Assembly (NCBI RefSeq): GCF_004664715.2
Contig: NC_051063.1
Coordinates: 65,801,518 to 65,865,517 of the forward strand
Length of the DNA stretch: 64,000 nucleotides
Reading direction: 5' to 3'
From: Peromyscus leucopus
Taxonomy: Eukaryota > Chordata > Mammalia > Rodentia > Cricetidae
Under the pieces are notes generated by a model. The model was not told the origin of the DNA. It saw only the letters and a program-made list of their open reading frames with translations, and did no database searches. This document shows positions 22,356 to 34,759 of this stretch, in pieces (position 1 is the stretch's first letter; each line of letters starts with the position of its first letter). The position numbers and the translations under genes are program-made.

Positions 22356-25300
22356 CTAGTGGCTGTTCATGTCTCTGACCCCAGATAAGTTTTTGGGCGT
22401 GCACATTATAACAACAACAGGTGGGCTTTTGTGAATATTAGTGTTAATTGTTACCTGACAGAATTCAAATTCAACCTGGGAATGAGAGCACTTCATGGGT
22501 TGCGATGCTAAGTGGAAGATAGAGAGATTGACACTGTATACAGTGACAGATGGGAAGGGTTACTGGAGGGGTGATGAATGACAGGCCCGCCGCGTGTCTT
22601 TTTCTCTCAGCTAACCCATTTCCGAGATCACACATTATCTCTGGCACGAGTAAGAATGGTAACAGGGGGAGCCTCAGCACGCGAGGGGAGCTGCATATTC
22701 GCACGACACAGTTGGAGAGCTCTCAGCATCCTGGTGTGGATGTGATGTGGCCAACCCTCTGAAAGGTCCCTGCAACGTCCTCTCTTCATATGTAGGTTCG
22801 CGATATGTGTCACGACAGGAAGTCTCTTCGACAGAGAGATGAGTGCACAAGAACAACACTTTCACATGCCCTCAAGTTGTTGTTGTCTTCTCAGAGCATT
22901 TTCTCGTGCCTTAGAGATTTGAGCCACAGCATCACACAAGAAAGTGATAGCTGCAGACACATTCTGGCGCTTACATTCTTATCCTAGCTCGTGTGTTACA
23001 TAGATAGTGAGCCAACAAAGTGTTGTGTGTCTGCTCGATGTGAGATGGTTTAGGTGTGTGTTGGGTGAGATCGTGTCTGTCATTGTGTTTCGCGCGACGA
23101 CGGGTATGTTCCAGTCATGTAGTGCTATGTTGTAAGATAAAACAAATAAAATAACTATCAGTAGTCAGTCACTTTGACCCTCACGCGCTATGTGAGTCAC
23201 TAGTTGAGAGATGCTTCGTGTGATGAATGCGCATCTCTACAATCCCTTACTCTAGGATAGGTGTACATGTTACTGAGGAGTGAGAGTACATTTGGCATGG
23301 GTGTACTGTACTAAGATTTACAGCATGCTAAGATTCTGAGTCGGAGGAAATATATAAGACACTTTACAGTCTAACATCGCTACATCCATAGAGGAGATGT
23401 ATTAGACAAAAATGCTACCTATGTATGGAGAGATCCACCAACTAGGGAATACAGATGCGCGGATTTAAATTTTCATAAAAGAGCTATTTACACTGTCTCC
23501 TAATTTGGTGTGCATCTATGATAGCTACCAACAACCAGCGAGTACTTGAGAGTCTCATGTTATATTGGTCATTAAAAAATAAAAAGGCTGTCTTCACTTT
23601 CAGAACCACTAAAGAACTTTCTGAGATTTAAACACTTTGTGGTTGCACAGCGGAAAGAACACCTAATATTTAAAAGTATTCTGAACATATTATGAGAGAT
23701 GGCATACGCATCTGCAGCACTTCACAGGAGAGGAGTATTTTCGCATAATACTACAGGGCACTAAGATCACTCAGAAATGAAGGTCACCTGTGATATGAGT
23801 TTTTCGTTATCTCTCTACGGTTTGTTTGTATTATGTATCACGGTTTGATTGTTGAAGACTTGTTGTTATCATTCTACACACTGTAATACGACATAGATGC
23901 TCCTCTCTGTATATTGGCTACGGTCGTGCCGATCCGACACTTGAGTGGACTTTCCCTTCCCCACCAATTTGTTTCTCGAGTGTCCTAACATAGTGGTGTG
24001 ACTATTCCAGTCTAGCTTGAGAGGTCTTTCTGACCTCCTTCCCTCCCATGCCCTTGACATTCTTCATCAATCGCTCCAGCAGAGAACCCACGTTCAACAA
24101 ACTAAGAAACTCTCTGAGATTACGTAAATGTTCAATTAAAGAAGAGACTCATACTACAGACTAATCGAAGCAAAGCAAAATATATTGTGCTTGAAAACAA
24201 ATAGCATACATCTCATAGGGAACTCGCAATCTTTAATGAAAGTATCACCCCTCTTACTAGTTGTATTGATGACTCTCAGAGAGATTATTACTCAGACAAA
24301 TCCCAGTTCCCGCGAGACACATTATCTTATTAGCACTCCACTTAGAGAACGACAATGGAGAATAATTAACATACGCAGAGGCGAAATATCCGAGATTTAT
24401 AGGCAAGAACATTGAAAGAGAGTGGTCTTTTTCAGTTTTTAATAAGTTAGTGAATATTAAATACTTTAGAGGAACTTGGTCTGCGAAATTGAATTAAAAC
24501 TGTTACAATTAATACCATTCATAATTAAAATGTATTTTTCCAAAGCGTAACCTATTAGAGGTTGACTTATTTCATACACAGCCAGTTTCTGTAAAGAAAG
24601 TGACTCAAGATGTACTTGAGTAAAGTTCTCCGAATGTTTAACACATTGGCTGAGCAGTAGTGCGTCCTCAACAAGAGAAAATTGTTCTCGAGCACGATTG
24701 TGCTCCCTAGGTATGTGTCGCTATGGTATATCTAGGAGCTGCAAGTACTAAGAGCTGTTGAGTTTGGTGGCGTGACTCTCTCTATAGTACGTGTGTGACT
24801 GAGAGTTCACACCATACTATTCTCGTTATGATATCTTATTGTGTAATCCGCTACACAATTTGTCGCGACGTTGTTGTTCTCACACACTCAACATAGTCTT
24901 ATGTGTGAGTGACCAATCGCATCTATACGACTCACTTACACACATGCTCGTGTTTCTGTAATTACCTGCACACTCACTTAGCCACTTGGCTATAGATGTC
25001 CACATCATATCCAATGCGATTGTGTTAGTGAGATAGACTATTGTAGTCTATATGTGTACTAGTTCGCAGATACACAATATGATGCCTTGTGATGTATCAG
25101 TGTTCTTATCTCAGCGTGTGATATCCTACCTCTCTATCTATCATCCTGAGATGTTGGGAGGAGCTTAATCTTCAATATAGTTCTATTGTGTATCTTAGTC
25201 CTTAATCGGTAATGTATTTAATCTAGTTCGTATGCTAGTGCGACATCTGAGTTGATGTCATAGGTTGCTAGTGCTTATTCATGTTATGAGGAATGCGACC

Positions 25301-27932
25301 TTAATTCCAGCATTTTTCTACTTTCTGTCTCTGGCGGATGTGTTTGTTGTCTCACATGTATGCATGATTGTCTGGAATATTACTGTTCAATGTTGTTTTT
25401 GGTAGTTGTATGTGTTGTAGGTGCAATTGATTGAGTGTGTGTTTAAAAACTCAAGCACTGAGTTATTTCTACTTTCCCTTCATTATTTTAACACTATAGT
25501 GGATGTTTTGCTTCATTAATTAAAATGAAAGTAGACAACAACTGCATATGAAAACTAGATAGTAGTCCTGAGTAGGGCCGTCCCACACTGATAAGATACG
25601 TTGCTTGCCTCATATTATGCTCAGTAGGGTCAGATGCATGCAGCTCTCTCCTTGTGTGATACTCCTGATGAGATTGCATCACATGTAATTTTCTGGTCGC
25701 TTTCGTACTACCAGCTCACACGTATCTAGCAGAGTGAAGATACCAATACTTGAATGTATTTCTCATTGAGCTATCACACTCTCTGAAAGTTCTCTGTCGA
25801 TGGCAGCTACTGCATACTTACCAGTTATGTGTCTCATCGGACTCATGAAGGGACACGTATCATTCGCTTATGTCTTCGTTCTCTGCCAATCTTGCCATGA
25901 CGTAAAATAGTAATGATAAGGACATTACGTGAGGAGTAAGTAGAACTTATTGAAAATGCCCATACAGCTTTGGTACAACAAGGAATATCGCACCTGTAAT
26001 ACGTCACAGCTCGAGAGAAGAGGAAAGGTGCAACAATTATTACCAACAGGGAGTGTTTCTGAAAACGTACAATATGGTCACTCTAATAGGTTCTAGTATG
26101 CGATTCTCATATAGGTGTACGCTGTAGTTGAACACGTTTGCTTGCATATGTGACAGCGACCACGAACATCTCGCATATTGACAATATCCCAAATCAAAGG
26201 TGCGGAAAGATGATCGTATCGACAGAATCATTTGCTCGAGAGCGCTTGTATAGCTCGTCGCTAGTGGCAGAAGGTAGGTTCGACTAGCGAGCAGCACTAC
26301 TCTGTATCCAAGGGTCTCGCTCTCGGCTTGATGCCACTAGTGTGTCATGCATTAGCTCCATCAACTGCCACCAGGAAGCAGGTGCCTGGACGCCAACCTG
26401 GCTTAACAGAGGGTGGCTGCAGAATGGTTGTGAGAAGCACTTCACTTGCTTTCTCCCGCGAGTGTCAATGATTTCAGGATGAAGAGCGTAATTATTTTAT
26501 TTTCCAGAATTGGCAGCACAAATGTGAAAGGCAGGGTTTACTTTCCATCACCCACTTTGTATCAGGCATTTTTTTTCCAGCAATACTTTTCAATTTGCAA
26601 CAGCTTGGTTTTCTCATCTACTAATATTAGACACGATTTTGGACCTATAGGACAGTGGCGAATGATCTTAAGGGCGTATTATGTACTCTCCTCTTAAAGG
26701 ACAAATTCTCTACCTATTCCCAGATAAATAAAATTGGCTCAAGTTCAGTCCAGTCATGCATTTATATCTCGGATGCATCTCGCTGTGCACTAGTGCACAC
26801 CATAGATTAGCCAGGGATTTTTGTAGATGAGCAGCAGCTATGGTCATCTCTTAGTTATTATACAGCAGCGCCTAGGTATGAATCACTACATAAGGGGTGT
26901 GTCTTCGCTGCAGATACACCTAAATGCCGAATACATCAAACACACAATAGGAACCCTACGCGAGAGAGAAACACACCTATCGTTCTCATGTATATCAAGG
27001 GCAATCTTTGCGCGTACACAAGTCAGCATCTATCATATACAGATAGGACCTGGACGAATCATCTCTATTCCCAGCCATCGTTTAGGAATGGTGAGTTTAG
27101 TGAAGGCTGTTGGAGGAGAAAAAACCATCAGTGCTCTCGCAGTCTAAGCTCGTGTACTGGAGGACAGGTAAATATATGAGCTCTGCCCTTGCGGTGCGAA
27201 AATTCCGTAGTCTAGAGGACATAATTTATATACTGAAGAGCGCCTAGCAGATTCGTCTCTCTCTGCGTATATCGAACATTCGAGATGTATGTATCTCTAT
27301 CTTAGTGTGTAGGAGATTATCCACTTGCGACCTAGTAGGTGAATTTCATTATGAATTAGAGTTGTAACCTACATAAAATTACATAGAGTAAGTGGCGCTC
27401 TTAAGAAGGTACAAAGGCTCTAAGCCGAAGGAGCACCTACTATTGGATGTGCGTGTAGTTTTTCATTATTGTCGACCTTCCTGTATATCACCCTTAGCGA
27501 TGTCATGCGCTACGACAGTTGCCGAGTTTCGCTCATGCTTTCTGATTTTTTACCATCCCTCATCTGGCATTGAGCATGAGATCTGTTCTCTTCTATAGTA
27601 TTTGCGGCGAGGCCAGATCTATTAATACAGAGAATCAGAGTCTCACATACATTTCAGGTGCTAAGAATACCAAGTGATGATGCACACTACTCACAAGGCT
27701 TTCTCGAGTTGTGCACATATAGAGTGTCAAAACGAATTGCAGTTTCCGCCACTCAGACTCAGAGACATAAACCACCTGCAGAGGAAATAGAATAAAGAAG
27801 GTAAAGTCGAGGATGGGGGTGATCACTCCCCTGTGAAATAAGACATATGTTTCTGCCACCAGCTCAAGATCTGGCCTAGCTCGTGTCCAAGATCCTCCAG
27901 GTCATAACACAATTCCATGTATTTAGCATTTA
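22356..27932. other. anomalous segment, part 4: no element recognised
   Basis: The same texture continues. The ACAC/GTGT-rich 24780-25480 includes hairpins at 24838-24859 (8-bp arms) and 25033-25051 (8-bp arms). A 16-bp perfect palindrome lies at 26784-26799. 26310-26460 reads cleaner (CTGCCACCAGGAAGCAGGTGC) but is not a repeat I can name. Confidence 0.55.
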
Positions 27933-27957
27933 GAGAGAGACCCCAATGGTCTCTCTC
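27933..27957. repeat. perfect 10-bp hairpin at the right edge of the anomalous segment
   Basis: Arms GAGAGAGACC (27933-27942) and GGTCTCTCTC (27948-27957), loop CCAAT. It is followed 2 bp later by a second, longer hairpin. Confidence 0.9.
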
Positions 27958-27958
27958 C

Positions 27959-28003
27959 ATATGCCAGATTAATCATGAACCACTATTTACAAATCTGGCA
28001 TAT
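27959..28003. repeat. perfect 12-bp inverted repeat at the right edge of the anomalous segment
   Basis: Arms ATATGCCAGATT (27959-27970) and AATCTGGCATAT (27992-28003), separated by 21 bp. Ordinary rodent-like sequence resumes immediately afterwards. Confidence 0.9.
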
Positions 28004-28009
28004 TAGCCT

Positions 28010-29480
28010 TTCACGAGCAGGGAGAGGGAATCACCCCCCTGAACCCAAGGACAATTTGCCTTTCCATGTTGACCCAGCTCCCCTTCCTTCCCCCAAGGGC
28101 TCAGGCATTCCCTCTGTCTGCTGATCTCCATGGTTTTGCTCTGAGCATCAGTGCTAAGCCCTGGCCTCAATTCATAGAGCAGATGCTCACAGTCACCAGG
28201 CAGCAGTAGTGGGCTTTGCAGTCTATGCAGTGAGACCTTGCAAGTGCAGGGCATGCTGCTGGCATCCTTGTTGCATGGCCTGGCTAACGGGTTGGCAATG
28301 TCTACAGCCGACAGTTTAGTGGGCTTCAATACTCAAGCCAGTGGATCTCACAAGTGAGTAGGTTTCTCTCACCCTTCCTTGGGAAAACCTGTAAGCAGCC
28401 ACATTTGAATTTGGCTCTCCCAACAGGAAGAGCTGAGTCTCTTTCCAATGTTTCCATTTTGCACTGTCCAACTCCCACCGGCCCACCCACAATTTCCGTA
28501 GGAACTGGGCAGAGAAACCGATAGCTTTCCGAAGATGTATTCCTTTTCTGAGGTTGATTTACTATGATACTGTGCATGAGTATTGGTTACCCATGTTTTG
28601 CCACTGTGGTCAGCCCTGGGCCTCAAGACTACCTATGCTTCCAAGGCTGTGGTTAGCTCTGGGCTTCATCTACTCCAAGGACAAACCTAGGTCATTATCT
28701 CTAGTTAGTTATTCAGACCCTTGGGTTCAACAGTTAAAAACGATTGTCACTTTTCTTCTCTGAGATTCTGTGGGTATTTTGAGCTGATCTCAGGTTACCT
28801 TGGGACTGTTGTCATTTGGTATCTTAATAGAAGAAATATGGCTGGTTCAAGGGCGCACACTCCTATATACGGCAGGCCATATGCAGCTTTGACTGTGTGA
28901 CTTTTCATCTCAGAATCAAGGTCTAAGGGAGGGGTCAGTTTCAAGGCCTCCTAAGACTGAGGTTCTCAGGTCAGCAAGCTTTGCTCTTTAAGGACAGCAA
29001 AAGCCTGCCACAGGGTAGGCTTAGGTGCCAGGAGGGCCAATGATGAGAAAGATCATAGTGATGTTTAAGTACCTTGAAGACAGAGGGACAGTGGATGGGT
29101 CAGAGCATGCCTCGCCCTGTTTTAACTTTTGTAGGGTTAGGATACCATCAGAGAGCAGAGGAGGAATGAGAAGTTCCTTCAAGGAATGAGACTTATGCGA
29201 GGGAGAGGAAAATAGGGCATCATACCACAACATGGCATCACTCCAGCCTGGCAAAGGCACAGGGTGGGAACACCCAGTACGCATGGGGCCACAGCAGAGG
29301 TACCCTCAGCTCTGCTTTTGAGACTATATGCTGGGCCTCAAGGAAAGAAAATGTGCACCATTCAGGATGCTGACCGCCTCTGCAGCATCATCCCCAAATG
29401 TGGAACCACACAGTGGCTGAATTCACGATGGGAGAGCAGAGATTCATGGAGATGACTATCCTACAAAAGCAAGGAGACAG
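28010..29480. other. non-coding, nothing recognised
   Basis: Normal mammalian texture returns. Several modest frames (for example 28003-28329 and 28326-28577 minus) show no domain. No SINE is seen in this stretch. Confidence 0.5.
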
Positions 29481-29484
29481 GCAT

Positions 29485-29835
29485 GTAGCTATACTTAACT
29501 TGTCTGGTCCACCAGCTCACAAATAACAACGTGGAATACTTACTATTAATTATGAAAGTGTGGCCTTAGCGTAGGCTTTTTTTCTAACTAGCTCTTATAA
29601 CTTAATTAACTTGTTTCTATTAATCTACGTTCTATCACGTGGCTCAGTTACCTTCACTCTGTCCTGTATGTCTGACTTGTTCTGTGTCTTGTTGGTGTCT
29701 GGCTGGGGACTCTGCCCTTCTTTTTCCCAGAGTTCTTTCTCTGCCCGGAAGTCCCACCTATACCTCCTGCCTAGCTATTGGCTGTTCAGATTTTTATTAC
29801 ACCAGTCACAGCAAAACATCTTCACACAGTGTACG
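29485..29835 (-). mobile_element. solo LTR, cricetid (mys-like) type, minus orientation
   Basis: It shares ordered blocks with the copies at 32341-32720 and 51710-52110: TTGTTTCTATTAATCTACG, TGGCTCAGTTACC, CTTTTTCCCAGAGTTC, GAAGTCCCACCTATACCTCC and TGCCTAGCTATTGGC. It is the most diverged of the three. No internal retroviral genes accompany it. The assignment to the mys-type cricetid LTR group is from memory and approximate. Confidence 0.6.
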
Positions 29836-29973
29836 AAATATTCCACAACACAGAAGAGACCCAAATGCCACAGCAGGGTCATTTATCTGTGCAATGGAAT
29901 CTACACAGGCTTAAAAGGAATGCTCATTAGTGCTGAAAGGTAACCACAAAAGCACCAGTATTAAAATACTAAG

Positions 29974-30170
29974 ATGGTGGGCAGTGGTGGTGCATGCCTT
30001 TAATCTCAGCTCTTGGGAGGCAAAGGCAGGAGTATCTCTGAGTTTGAGGCAAGCATGGTCTACAGAGTGAGTTCCAGGACAGCCAGGGTTACACAGAGAA
30101 ACCCGTCTCAAAAAAAAAAAAACAAAAAAAAAACAAAAACAAAAACAAAAAAGAAAAAAAACAAACAAGA
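29974..30170 (+). mobile_element. B1 SINE, sense, with long A-rich tail
   Basis: It begins ATGGTGGGCAGTGGTGGTGC, contains TTTAATCTCAGCTCTTGGGA, and ends CAGAGAAACCCGTCTC, followed by about 60 bp of A-rich tail interrupted by C and G. The minus-strand 193-residue frame at 29911-30492 reads through this element and its tail, which gives its Phe-rich run. Confidence 0.93.
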
Positions 30171-31000
30171 CAAAAACATTGGATGAAAAAGTGTGTGAAA
30201 ATACCCCAATTTGTGCAAAATGTTGTGTAGATGCACATGACTGGCCACATGTGATACTGCCGAGTGCTAGGCTCTGTGGCTGCTCCTGGGGAGGATGACT
30301 TGAGACCTTAGACTTTTTAAAGTCATATGTACACATGGCAGAAATGCAAAGAGAGACAGCGTTGCCTTTATGCAGCTTTCCGCTGCATTTCCCCAGGATC
30401 TGGTTGGGACAGGAATATGGCAGTGAAGCAGAGGGCAGAGCCATGGACCAAGCGGCTGAGAGGACAGGAGGAGGCATATGTGGGAAGAACATCTGTCACC
30501 CGCTCCCAGGACACAGGGGCAGGTAAGCACTGAGACTGCCAGGGCCAGACCTGCAGTCTGGGATCTGGGAACTCACATCTATGAGAGATGAGGACCCAAC
30601 TGGGGTGGGGGGACTCAGCACAAAGGGAGGGTGGGGCTTGATGGGACATAACAAAGGATAAACTCACTGTGATGCTGCTCTCAGAGGTACATAGGTGGTT
30701 TTGGAGACAAGGCATGTGTTTAGGGTTGTTTGGGGTCACTGCTGGGTCATAGGTGCTCTTTTGAGTCCTGCAAGCTTAAGCTCTTTTTTAAGACCTCTAC
30801 ACAAATCCTGGCCTTTTAGAGGAACCTGTGGTATTGGAGTTGACGAGGAACAAACAGCCCCTGGCAAGGAGGCCTCTCAGAATCTCATAGGAACCCAGGG
30901 CTGTCAGCTTTTTGGTGTTGAGACAAACACGCCAGAGAAACAATGTGAAGAAGGGTGCCTTGGCTTACAGTGTTAAGGCTTGAGTCCAAAGTCAGCTGGT
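30171..31000. other. non-coding, nothing recognised
   Basis: Unique sequence. Open frames on both strands at 30267-30740 overlap one another and have no recognisable domain. Confidence 0.5.
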
Positions 31001-31001
31001 G

Positions 31002-31713
31002 TCTTAGTTAGGGTCACTGTTGCTGTGATGAAACACCAGGACCAAAAGCAAGTCAGGGAGGAAAGGGTTTCTTTGGCTTACATTTCCATATTGCTGTTCA
31101 TCATCAAAGGAAGTCAGGACAGGAACTCAAACAAGGCAGGAGCTGATGCAGGGGCCATGGAGGGGTGCTGCTTACTGACTTGCTCCTCATGGCTTGCTCA
31201 GCCTGCTTTTTTTATAGAACCCAGGACCACCAGCCCAAGGATGGCACTACCCACGATGGGCTGAGCCCTCCCCCACTGATCACTAGCTAAGAAAACGCCT
31301 TATAGCTGGATATTGATGTTTCCACCATTCAGACAACTTTAGTTTGTATCAAGTTGACATAAAACTCTCCAGCACAGCTGGTTTCACTGGGACCTGATGA
31401 GGCTAAACAATCATGGAGGTCAGAGCATGTGAGCAGAGCTTCTTACTTGACAGAGGCTGAGAAGTGGAGGTGAGGCAGAGACAGGAAGTAAGATATATCT
31501 GTCCAGGGCATACTTCAGTCACCCACTTCCTCCAACAAGGTCCTACCTTCTACTTTCTATTAAGTCTCAATAATGCCACCAAATGATGACCCCATCAAGG
31601 GGTCACTCCATCTGAGGGTCACACCACTTCCCCCCAAACCATCAGCTGGCAGTGGAAATTTCCAATACATGAGCCTCCAGGGGACATCTTAGAGTCAAGT
31701 CATGACAGTCCCT
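31002..31713. mobile_element. rodent interspersed repeats (LTR-like), one or two units
   Basis: 31002-31380 begins GTGTCTTAGTTAGGGTCACT and GTTGCTGTGATGAAACACCA and ends near ATCAAGTTGACATAAAACTC, a widely dispersed rodent repeat. 31381-31713 continues with CACCCACTTCCTCCAACAAGG and TACATGAGCCTCCAGGGGAC, another familiar rodent repeat end. I cannot assign subfamily names with confidence. Confidence 0.6.
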
Positions 31714-32340
31714 CAGTGTCACTTCCCATGAGAGAGCCTGACTCCAGGCTCCACAGAGAACCTACACAGTGAGTTGAGGTATGAGTAAAAGCATCAGCAC
31801 CGCTTAGTGAAGTTCCCCCCAGGACATGGGGCACTGAAGGACACACTGACACCAGATGCTCAGATAACTCCCATGTCATGGGGTACCAGTCCCAGGTGTT
31901 CCATAGACAGGGCAGACCTTGGTACCTGCTTCACACAGAAGGAGATACTTTCTGTTTGCTAATGCTGTGCCTTCAGCAGAGACCAGCTAGATCCTTTGAA
32001 AGGGTCATGTGATCGGTAACCGTGGGTGAGGACCCATGGGTGAGGAGATACAGGGCTAAATGCACTGCACAATTAATCACTGGATCATCAGAGATTAAGA
32101 AAAAACCTGTTGGGAATATTACTGGGACAGCAGGGGACATCTCAACCAGGACTGTGCCCCCAGGAACTTAACATCTGTGCTGGGATTGTCTCAGAGGGTC
32201 TGGTTCTTAGGAGGTGGAAGTGGGCTACACAGAAGGTCATGATGTCTTCAGCCAGCCCTCAGCCCTCTGAGCCCCTTATGGGTGTGTGGAGACCGTATGG
32301 CTCCCTGTTAGAGCCCATGTGTATCTGGAGAGCTTCTCTC
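31714..32340. other. non-coding, nothing recognised
   Basis: Unique sequence. The 107-residue plus-strand frame 32110-32433 runs into the LTR at 32341 and has no domain. Confidence 0.5.
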
Positions 32341-32545
32341 TGGTCCCGCCAAGCCCCCACAGTCCCACAGCCCACTTATAAAATAAACACACAGACGCTT
32401 ATATTATTTAAACAGTTAGGCCTAATGGCTTAGGCTTTTAGCTATCTAGTTCTTACATCTTAAATTAACCCATTTCTATAAATCTATACCTTGCCACATG
32501 GCTCGTGGCTTACCAGTATCTTACATGTTGGTACTCGCGGCAGCT

Positions 32546-32583
<38 letters not shown>

Positions 32584-32720
32584 AGCGGCTGTCATTGTCT
32601 CTCTGACTCAGCCTTCCTGTTCCCAGAATTCTCTTCTCTGCTTGTCCCGCCTATACTTCCTGCCTGGCTACTGGCGAATCAGCATTTTATTTATACAGAG
32701 CGATATCCACAGCACCCATG
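32341..32720 (-). mobile_element. solo LTR, cricetid (mys-like) type, minus orientation, carrying (GGC)12
   Basis: Collinear with 51710-52110 when reverse-complemented: AAATTAACCCATTTCTATAA, CCTTGCCACATGGCTCGTGG, ACTCAGCCTTCCTGTTCCCAGAATTCTC, TTGTCCCGCCTATACTTCCTGCC and TGGCTACTGGCGAATCAGC. A perfect GGC array sits where the other copy has only a short CCGCCGCC. No internal region is present. Confidence 0.8.
32548..32583. repeat. (GGC)12 trinucleotide repeat inside an LTR
   Basis: Twelve uninterrupted GGC units, flanked by GCAGCTGC and AGCGGC. The homologous position in the LTR at 51710-52110 (CAGCCGCCGCCATG, 51861-51872) has only two to three units, so the array is expanded in this copy. 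Poly-Ala and poly-Gly open frames here are by-products. Confidence 0.95.
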
Positions 32721-34759
32721 TGTGCACACAGACTTCTACTAGGAACAACATGGAGGTGGACTTGGACTCCTAGGCTGTTTCCTTCCAGTTTGAAGGATGA
32801 ACCTGGGTTTGGTCCTCTGTGTCATCTCAGGACATGCAAGGGGAATGTTCTGGGTCTTCTGACCTTAGTGCCATCAGGGGATGCTGGAAGTATTGGCCAG
32901 ATGACCAGGGCTCCACATAGCCCCTTTGCTTCTCAGAGCCACTTCTCTGGTAGGTTCCATAATGACTCTTTTTACTGATGTTAGTACTGAAGCCCAGGTA
33001 TTTCTCAAGGTCAGCTGAACATGGCTAGGTGGCCCAGGAAGAGAGCCAGCCAGAACAGCAGCTAGTCCTGCCAATCAGAGATGGGAGTCCGTGGGGTAGG
33101 ACAGACAGTAGGACATGAGCAGAACTGAGGACTGAAACTCACAGCCCACACCAGCCTCTAGTCAGGTGTGCATGAATGCCAGCCATGGCAGCTCATTCAC
33201 TAGGGGTCCTTTCCCTCAGCGCTCTCTGTACCTGCCCTCTGGTTTGGAAGTAGACATTCTCAGCCTGGCTGGGGAAGCAGCTCCCCATGGGACCACGGCT
33301 TGTTCTTGCATTTTGTTCTCCTGTTTCCTGACTGAATAGATTTGGCCCCGAGGACACAGTCCACCCTCTTCCAGGCCTGTGTGACTGGGCAGCAGAACAT
33401 AGCCTTTAATCACAAAGCCAGGCAGCTGTCGGCCACTCGCCGCTCTGCTGAGCCGAAATGGCCACAGTGAAAAATGCTTATGGCTCCTTGTGGGAATAAT
33501 TCATAAAAGTTTAAAAAACTTTCTCCTGGCACTCTCTAGGCTTTCAATTTTATATGACGGCAGAAAAAAAATGACCTCTACGCTGCTGCCTCCACCCCCA
33601 TCCAGAGCAGCCTCGATCCTCCACCACGTGTGTGTCCCAACAGAGCCATCTGAAAGACCAGGGAAAGATGGAGGCCTGCGCCCAGCTCCCGAACTATTCC
33701 CTCTGCAGTTCCATTAACTTAATGGTCAAGGGCAATTTCATTAGGAGAAAGTTTCAGACTCAGAGGCCTCAGACTTCCCTGTTCACGGAGAGATCTATTA
33801 GAATAGACGAATGGTAGGAAAGCATCCCCCCTCAGGGTGAATGCCACTGGCTCCATTCAGGGACAGGGACAGTCAGAGCCGGGCAGTGGTGGCATCCGAG
33901 GGCCATGTCGTGGTTAATACTTAACCAAAGGGATGGATGGGAGTCCTTTTACTTCTACATTGCAGGTTACAATGTTGTCAGATGAGGGGACACTGCTGGA
34001 CCACGAAGGCCAAAGCTCAAACTGAGTCCTTGGGAGGTAGCTTTCCCCGCAGAGCTCCAGGTTATACCTGGGGGTGGGGAAGTCTAGAAGAGTCAAGGTG
34101 CCTCATCAGTTTGCCTCTCTGAGGTCCTAACGTGAGCCATCCTGTAGCTGAGGCTGTAGAATGCTATCTTGAAAGATGCTATGCCTGATCCCAGAGCTGT
34201 GGCCGTCTGTCTTACAAAGGCTTGTGGGTCAGTGGGTCATAGAGACTGAAGCTGGACTTGAAGGAGAGTCGGGGAAACTCACCCATTGTCACTGTCTTTG
34301 AAGAGAGAGGAAGAGGCTGGGGGCCAACATCCTTGGGAGGCCTTGGAGGCTAGAGAGCAAGGGAGGATTCAGCCTTTCCCAGTGTCCTTGGAGGAGCCGG
34401 GCCTGTCAGACTTTCTCTGAGTTCAGTGAGACCCTTTTCCACCCTGGTCCACAGAGCTCAAGCTTCAAAAAGTGGTTGTTTGCACCACTGGGTTGGCGGC
34501 CATTGGTACAAACCCCTGCTGTGACCTTGGCAACGAGCTTCCATTTGGACATTATTTACATGCTTTGTGGGAGGGGAGGTCTAATGGCCAGCAGCTCATG
34601 CAAGCTGGAAGCAGAAAAGGATAACTTCCTGTCCACTAGGCAAGTGGAAGCTAATGTCTGAAGGAGCAACAGCTGTGTGTTAAGTGCTCGTAACAGCTTC
34701 CTTGGTAAGCCATACATCCCAAGTGTGGACGCTTAGTGTATATCATTGGGGGTTTACAT
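32721..34759. other. non-coding; possible conserved block 33420-33570
   Basis: No gene seen. 33430-33570 (CAGCTGTCGGCCACTCGCCG, then AATTCATAAAAGTTTAAAAAA and TTTTATATGACGG) combines retained CpG with AT-rich motifs, as conserved non-coding elements often do. Confidence 0.45.

Larger units (their letters stand above)
9575..27930. other. anomalous segment: low-accuracy or foreign-looking sequence, no gene recognised
   Basis: Across about 18 kb the sequence lacks the normal rodent look. CpG is not depleted: I counted 16 in 10321-10620 and 10 in 24841-25140, against 4 in 8401-8700 and 2 in 36001-36300 outside. Recognisable SINEs, normally one every 2-3 kb in the flanks, almost vanish, and the few traces are broken by many small indels. 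Open frames are short (up to about 140 residues), on all frames and strands, with no domain. There is no ribosomal, tRNA, viral or bacterial gene signature. The left edge falls inside a B1 that is already degraded. The right edge lies between about 27.78 and 28.01 kb. The best reading is rodent DNA from an uncorrected long read used as gap fill. Real but foreign or hypermutated DNA cannot be excluded from sequence alone. Confidence 0.75.

Noticed and set aside
9575..27930. Bacterial, plasmid or viral insertion carrying a new gene system
   Set aside because: No long ORFs, no operon-like packing, no ribosome-binding pattern, no recognisable enzyme; degraded rodent SINEs inside point to host DNA.
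29911..30492. 193-residue minus-strand ORF
   Set aside because: It passes through a B1 and its A-rich tail, which produce the Phe-rich run; the rest has no domain.
32491..32773. Poly-Gly/poly-Ala proteins
   Set aside because: Direct translation of the (GGC)12 tract in an LTR.
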